In this document: one piece after another, positions 5,966-10,026 of the stretch
Layout of the letters: every line of letters begins with the position of its first letter
How positions within the stretch are numbered: position 1 is the first letter of the stretch
Assembly (NCBI GenBank): GCA_945788595.1
Contig: CALZMS010000016.1
Span: 1 to 10,026, forward strand
Source of the DNA: an uncultured Lachnospiraceae bacterium
GTDB lineage: Bacteria > Bacillota > Clostridia > Lachnospirales > Lachnospiraceae
Length of the DNA: 10,026 bases
Reading direction: 5' to 3'
Made by a program: the position numbers and the translations under genes
The notes under the pieces: generated by a model
Database searches by the model: none
What the model was told of the DNA's origin: nothing
What the model saw: only the letters and a program-made list of their open reading frames with translations

Positions 5966-6012
5966 CCCAGCCCCGTTTGTTTAAAAATCTCAAAAAATCA
6001 GGAGGAAACGAC

Positions 6013-8760
6013 ATGATCAAAAAGACACTTATCATCAACGGTGTTACCCGCTCACTGCTGGTAAACGAAGACGATACTCTTGCGTCTGTCCTTCGTGAAA
6101 GACTGCTGCTCACCGGCTGTAAGATCGGCTGCGGCGAAGGACACTGCGGTGCTTGTAATGTCATTATGGACGGAAAAGTTACACGCTCCTGTATCGTAAA
6201 AATGAAACGCGTTCGCGATAACGCAGAGATCACAACTATCGAAGGTGTCGGTACTATTTCCGACATGCACCCACTGCAGGTAGCCTGGATGGCTTACGGC
6301 TGCGCACAGTGCGGTTTCTGTTCTCCGGGATTTATCATCAGTGCCAAAGTGCTTCTGGACAACAATCCGAATCCCACCCGTGAAGAAGTCCGCAACTGGT
6401 TTGACAAAAACCGCAACCTCTGCCGCTGTACCGGTTACAAGCCGCTGATCGATGCCGTTATGGCTGCCGCTGCCGTTATGCGCGGCGAGATGAGCAAAGA
6501 AGATCTCGTATTCAAACCCACCGGCGACAGCATCGTCGGTACATCCTATATTCGTCCGTCAGCAGCACAGAAGGTTACCGGAACCTGGGATTTCGGTGCT
6601 GACGACGCGTTAAAGATGCCGGAAAACACCCTGCGTCTGGCTCTGGTTCAAGCAGAAGTATCCCACGCTAACCTGAAAGGTGTGGATACCTCCGAAGCAG
6701 AAAAAATGCCCGGCGTATTCAAGATCATTACCGCCAAGGATGTTCCCGGAAAGAACCGTATCAACGGTCTTGTCATGCTTCCGCTGAACAACAAATGCGA
6801 CGGTTGGGATCGTCCGATCCTCTGTGATGAGAAGATCTTCCAGTTTGGCGATGCCATCGCCATCGTTGCTGCCGATACAGAGGCTCACGCAAGAGCTGCT
6901 GCTGCCGCAGTCAAAGTAGATCTGGAAGTACTTCCGGCTTACATGAATGCCATGGACGCTATTGCTGAGGATGCTATTGAAATCCATCCCGGCACACCGA
7001 ATGCCTACTATGAGACCAACTGTATCAAAGGACCGGACTTTGACTTTGACAGTGCTCCCAACGTTGTGGAAATTGAGAGCTACTGCTCCCGTCAGCCCCA
7101 TCTGCATCTGGAACCTGACTGCGGTTATGCCTATATCGATGAAGATGGCATGCTGACCATCCACTCCAAATCCATCGGTATCCATCTGCACATGCCGATG
7201 ATCGCCGACGGTATCGGCATCCCCATGGAGAAGCTGCGTATGGTACAGAACCATTCCGGAGGTACCTTTGGTTACAAATTCTCCCCGACAAACGAGGCTA
7301 TCCTTGGTGTGGCTGCTCTCGTATGTCAGAGACCTGTATCTCTTGTATTTAACCAGTTCCAGAACATTACCTATACCGGTAAACGTTCACCCGCTTTCAT
7401 GCACATCAAGCTGGCAGCGGATGAAAAAGGTAAACTTCTTGGTCTGTGGGGCGACAACTATGTGGATCACGGTCCCTACTCCGAGTTCGGCGATCTGCTG
7501 ACCCATCGTCTGAGTCAGTTCGTAGGCGCCGGATATCATATCCCGACCATCAGAAACAAGAGTACTACCGTATTTACCAACCATGCCTGGGGCTCTGCGT
7601 TCCGTGCCTACGGTTCACCGCAGTCCTTCATGGGTTCTGAGATTGCCATCGATGTTCTGGCAGAAAAAATGGGCATGGATCCCTTCGATATCCGTGAGCT
7701 GAACTGCTACAAGGAGTCTGAAGGTTCTACCATCCCCACCGGCTACAAACCGGATGTATACTGTCTGGAAGAAATGTACAAACAGGCTCGTCCGCTGTAC
7801 GAAGCCGCAAAGAAACGTGTAGCAGAAAAGAATGCCGCATCCGACGGCAGATATAAATACGGTATCGGTGTTTCCTCCGGTGTTTACGGCTGCGGTCTTG
7901 ACGGTGTGGACTCTTCCCAGGCCTATGCCGAGCTGAATCCGGACGGCACGGTAACCATGTACGCCTCCTGGGAGGATCATGGCCAAGGTGCTGATATGGG
8001 TGTCCTTGTATCCGCTCATGAGACTCTGCGTCAGGCAGGCATCCAGCCAGAGCAGATCAAGCTGGTGATGAACGATACCAAATTCACCCCGAACTCCGGT
8101 CCTGCCGGCGGTTCCCGAAGCCAGGTAATGTCCGGCAACGCCTGCCGTATTGCCGCTGAAAATCTCCTGGCCGCCATGAGAAAAGAAGACGGCACTTACC
8201 GTACCTACGACGAGATGAAAGCCGAAGGTATCGATACAAAGGTTCAGGGCCAGTGGGTTGCCAGCTATTGCGCAGAGCATCCGGTAGATCAGGCCACCGC
8301 CCAGGGCGATCCGTTCTCCGTTTATATGTACACACTTTTCCTTCCGGAAGTATGTGTAGATACCCAGACCGGTAAAGTTAAAGTGGAGAAATTCACCTGC
8401 GTTGCCGACGTTGGTACCATCATGAACAAGCTTCTGGTAGACGGTAACTTCTACGGCGGTCTCGTTCAGGGTATTGGTCTGGCACTGTCTGAGGATTTCG
8501 AAGATCTGTCCAAACATACATCCTTAAAGAACTGCGGTATCCCGTACCCCAACGATGCTCCGGATGACATCGAACTGCATTATGTACAGACCTACCGTCC
8601 GGAAGGACCTTACGGTGCTGCAGGCTGCGGTGAGGCTCCGCTGGACGCTCCGCACCCGGCTATCCTGAACGCTATCTTTAACGCAACAGGCGCACGCATC
8701 ACCCGTATCCCCGCAAGACCAGACGTTGTTCTGGCCGCGCTGAAGGAGCTGGAGAAATAA
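6013..8760 (+). CDS. mop: Single-chain molybdenum hydroxylase, aldehyde oxidoreductase (Mop type)
   Basis: The 915-residue enzyme belongs to the xanthine oxidase family and closely resembles Desulfovibrio gigas Mop (about 907 aa), which oxidises aldehydes to carboxylic acids. Residues 1-80 hold a plant-type [2Fe-2S] cluster (C40, C45, C48, C60) and 81-160 a second one (C100, C103, C137, C139), the same numbering as I recall for D. gigas. The molybdenum domains follow from about 175, with no FAD domain. Motifs include GGTFGYKF (F419, F423), FRAYGSPQ (R531, Y533), GQGADMG, AGGSRSQ and the catalytic glutamate E874 in GCGEAPL. The cofactor is expected to be molybdopterin cytosine dinucleotide. 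The ATG at 6013 has AGGAGG at 6000-6005; an in-frame ATG at 5950 would overlap the upstream gene and add 21 unrelated residues. The natural substrate cannot be read from the sequence. Confidence 0.95.
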   Translation: MIKKTLIINGVTRSLLVNEDDTLASVLRERLLLTGCKIGCGEGHCGACNVIMDGKVTRSCIVKMKRVRDNAEITTIEGVGTISDMHPLQVAWMAYGCAQCGFCSPGFIISAKVLLDNNPNPTREEVRNWFDKNRNLCRCTGYKPLIDAVMAAAAVMRGEMSKEDLVFKPTGDSIVGTSYIRPSAAQKVTGTWDFGADDALKMPENTLRLALVQAEVSHANLKGVDTSEAEKMPGVFKIITAKDVPGKNRINGLVMLPLNNKCDGWDRPILCDEKIFQFGDAIAIVAADTEAHARAAAAAVKVDLEVLPAYMNAMDAIAEDAIEIHPGTPNAYYETNCIKGPDFDFDSAPNVVEIESYCSRQPHLHLEPDCGYAYIDEDGMLTIHSKSIGIHLHMPMIADGIGIPMEKLRMVQNHSGGTFGYKFSPTNEAILGVAALVCQRPVSLVFNQFQNITYTGKRSPAFMHIKLAADEKGKLLGLWGDNYVDHGPYSEFGDLLTHRLSQFVGAGYHIPTIRNKSTTVFTNHAWGSAFRAYGSPQSFMGSEIAIDVLAEKMGMDPFDIRELNCYKESEGSTIPTGYKPDVYCLEEMYKQARPLYEAAKKRVAEKNAASDGRYKYGIGVSSGVYGCGLDGVDSSQAYAELNPDGTVTMYASWEDHGQGADMGVLVSAHETLRQAGIQPEQIKLVMNDTKFTPNSGPAGGSRSQVMSGNACRIAAENLLAAMRKEDGTYRTYDEMKAEGIDTKVQGQWVASYCAEHPVDQATAQGDPFSVYMYTLFLPEVCVDTQTGKVKVEKFTCVADVGTIMNKLLVDGNFYGGLVQGIGLALSEDFEDLSKHTSLKNCGIPYPNDAPDDIELHYVQTYRPEGPYGAAGCGEAPLDAPHPAILNAIFNATGARITRIPARPDVVLAALKELEK

Positions 8761-8803
8761 TCCGCCATCTTGTGTAAGGCAGATGCAAAACTGATAATTT
8801 TTC

Positions 8804-8832
8804 AATACAGATCCAGAGTTTTGTACTATAAT
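8804..8832 (+). promoter_or_regulatory. Possible promoter downstream of mop
   Basis: A perfect TATAAT lies at 8827-8832. The -35 position gives AATACA (8804-8809, 17-base spacing), a poor match that keeps only the ACA. A short inverted repeat, GTACT (8823-8827) and AGTAC (8839-8843), straddles the -10 box and could be a regulator site. If active, transcription would start near 8839, just before the large hairpin. Confidence 0.4.
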
Positions 8833-8856
8833 AAAAGCAGTACTCTGTAAATCAAA

Positions 8857-8928
8857 AGGGCTTTTCAATCCCTGTCTGCATACCCGCCTTATAATGGGTA
8901 TGCAGGGGCTTTGAAAAGCCCTGTTTTT
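8857..8928 (+). terminator. Long hairpin with T-run: mop terminator or attenuator of the next gene
   Basis: The outer stem AGGGCTTTTCAA (8857-8868) pairs perfectly with TTGAAAAGCCCT (8911-8922). An inner stem CTGCATACCC (8876-8885) pairs with GGGTATGCAG (8896-8905), closing a 10-base loop. The hairpin is followed by GTTTTT (8923-8928). It is clearly able to end transcription. Because a possible promoter (TATAAT at 8827) lies between mop and this hairpin, and the next gene starts at 8973 without an obvious promoter of its own, it may work as a leader attenuator or end a short RNA of about 90 bases. Confidence 0.85.
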
Positions 8929-8972
8929 CCATAACAGACCGAAACATAATATTTTTAAAAGGATGTGAACCT

Positions 8973-10026
8973 ATGATACTGGATGAACGGGCCTCCACCC
9001 ACGTATACCGCCAGAAAAGGATGCTGACCAAGGAAGAGTTGACCGAAAAGGAAAGTCTCTGTGTCCATGAGCAGCCTGCCTACTGTAATGCTGCCTGCCC
9101 CCTAAAGCTGGATGTCAAAGGGATGATCGGTGCCATTGCTGCCAACGACTGGCGAAAAGCGCTGTCTTTTTACGAAAAGATCACTCCGTTCCCCCATCTG
9201 CTGTCTGCCGGCTGCGAAGCTCCCTGCCAGAATGCCTGCAAGCTCTGTTCACTGCAAGGCACCGACGCTGTTTCCATCAAAGGGCTGGAGCATGCTGTAG
9301 CTCTGTACGGAGAAAAGCCCAAATCCCGGGCACTTCCCCGGATGAAAAAGAAAAAAACTGTGGCCATTTTCGGCTCCGGTCTGTTCTGCCTGTTTCTGGC
9401 CGGTGAGCTCCAGAAAAAAGCCTACCCTGTCACCGTATTCTGCGCTGAACCGGATATACAGACATTTCTGTCAAAGGGTACGGATTTTGCCGGCCAAACC
9501 GCTCTGGATGACACCCGAACCGCTCTTGACTCCATGGACATCCGTTTTGTATTTTCCGCCGCTTCTGACACACTGGAAAAAGAGCGGGGAAATTATGATA
9601 TTCTCTGCGCGGAATACAATCTGGCCAGACAATGCTGTCCAGACCTGGAGATTGACGCCCATCTGATGTTTTCCAGAAGTGAAGGACTGATCACCGGCCC
9701 CTGTACCGGCGTTCTTGATACGGCCTACGCTGCCAAACGGGCTGCGCTGACCGCCGACCGTCTGTCCCAGAATCTGGATCCATCCAACACCCGGGGTGAA
9801 GAAGGTCCCTGTGAAACCCGTCTGTACACGGATATGAAAGGTGTAGAACCCTCTCTGTGCCAGATTCCCTCTGCTGCAGAAGTTACGAAGGAGCAGGCCG
9901 TGGCAGAAGCCTCCCGCTGCATCCAGTGTCAGTGTGATGCCTGCATCAAAGGCTGTGCCTACCTGCAGCATTACAAAAAATTCCCCCGGATACTGACCCG
10001 GGAGATCTACAACAATGTCAGTATTA
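8973..10026 (+). CDS. Fe-S/pyridine-nucleotide oxidoreductase-like protein (3' end outside window)
   Basis: The first 351 residues are present; the frame is open at the edge. Residues about 28-115 resemble the N-terminal Fe-S domain of glutamate synthase beta subunit/dihydropyrimidine dehydrogenase: C30, C38, C42 and C81, C85, C89, C92, with VSIKGLE at 100-106. Residues 129-158 look like the first strand-loop-helix of a nucleotide-binding fold, but the loop reads GSGLFC (134-139), lacking the third glycine. A second cysteine cluster, C316, C319, C321, C324 and C328, follows. The ATG at 8973-8975 has AAGGATG at about 8959-8965. It probably passes electrons between Mop and a carrier, since Mop lacks FAD. 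From memory it matches an NCBI family named pyridine nucleotide-disulfide oxidoreductase/dicluster-binding protein; the detailed function is unproven. Confidence 0.82.
   Translation, partial: MILDERASTHVYRQKRMLTKEELTEKESLCVHEQPAYCNAACPLKLDVKGMIGAIAANDWRKALSFYEKITPFPHLLSAGCEAPCQNACKLCSLQGTDAVSIKGLEHAVALYGEKPKSRALPRMKKKKTVAIFGSGLFCLFLAGELQKKAYPVTVFCAEPDIQTFLSKGTDFAGQTALDDTRTALDSMDIRFVFSAASDTLEKERGNYDILCAEYNLARQCCPDLEIDAHLMFSRSEGLITGPCTGVLDTAYAAKRAALTADRLSQNLDPSNTRGEEGPCETRLYTDMKGVEPSLCQIPSAAEVTKEQAVAEASRCIQCQCDACIKGCAYLQHYKKFPRILTREIYNNVSI

Noticed and set aside
5950-6012. Upstream in-frame ATG for mop at 5950
   Set aside because: It overlaps the end of the 82-aa gene, adds 21 residues with no family match, and the AGGAGG at 6000-6005 fits the ATG at 6013.
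7615-8517. 300-residue minus-strand open frame inside mop
   Set aside because: It is antisense to a strongly conserved enzyme domain and has no family features; it is a by-product of codon bias.
8761-8800. Small stem CATCT/AGATG just after the mop stop as a terminator
   Set aside because: Only five base pairs with a 10-base loop and no T-run directly after; the hairpin at 8857-8928 is far stronger.

Overview
The window looks like chromosomal DNA of an anaerobic, probably gut-type Lachnospiraceae/Clostridia bacterium. The basis is indirect: a Firmicute-style atpB-atpE order, a FabT-like MarR regulator, an SpmB-family protein (a family tied to endospore formers), strong GGAGG ribosome binding sites, frequent TTG starts, and a Desulfovibrio-type molybdenum aldehyde oxidoreductase. 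No rRNA, tRNA, CRISPR array, insertion sequence or phage gene is visible.

Layout. (1) 1-822, minus strand: start of the F1Fo ATP synthase operon, with atpB complete and atpE cut by the left edge. (2) 823-1410: a 588-base AT-rich gene-free region. It holds a dense cluster of DnaA boxes (three perfect and three one-mismatch 9-mers within 1163-1261, plus another at 1421-1429) and short inverted repeats. (3) 1411-3168, plus: a membrane-anchored DUF885 metallopeptidase-like protein. (4) 3160-3838, minus: a broken MarR remnant, a hairpin terminator and an intact FabT-like MarR regulator with its own promoter. (5) 3899-5475, minus: an orphan SpmB-like membrane protein downstream of a fusion of a molybdopterin nucleotidyltransferase with a ModE-type DNA-binding domain. 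(6) 5717 to the right edge, plus: an 82-residue protein of unknown function, a single-chain molybdenum hydroxylase of the D. gigas Mop type (915 aa, two [2Fe-2S] clusters, no FAD domain), then after a promoter and a large hairpin, the first 351 residues of an Fe-S/pyridine-nucleotide oxidoreductase-like protein.

Region 5-6 reads as one functional unit. The fusion protein probably completes the cytosine-dinucleotide form of the molybdenum cofactor and may also sense or regulate. Mop would be the client enzyme. The Fe-S protein is a likely electron partner, taking the place of the FAD domain that Mop lacks. From memory, this resembles the Desulfovibrio vulgaris DVU_1551-DVU_1559 neighbourhood, where DVU_1559 is Mop; this should be checked. 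The divergent promoters share a repeated element that could be the operator.

The two most unusual observations are the DnaA-box cluster beside the atp operon with no dnaA gene in view, and the MocA-ModE fusion whose stop codon overlaps a possible TTG start of the SpmB-like gene.
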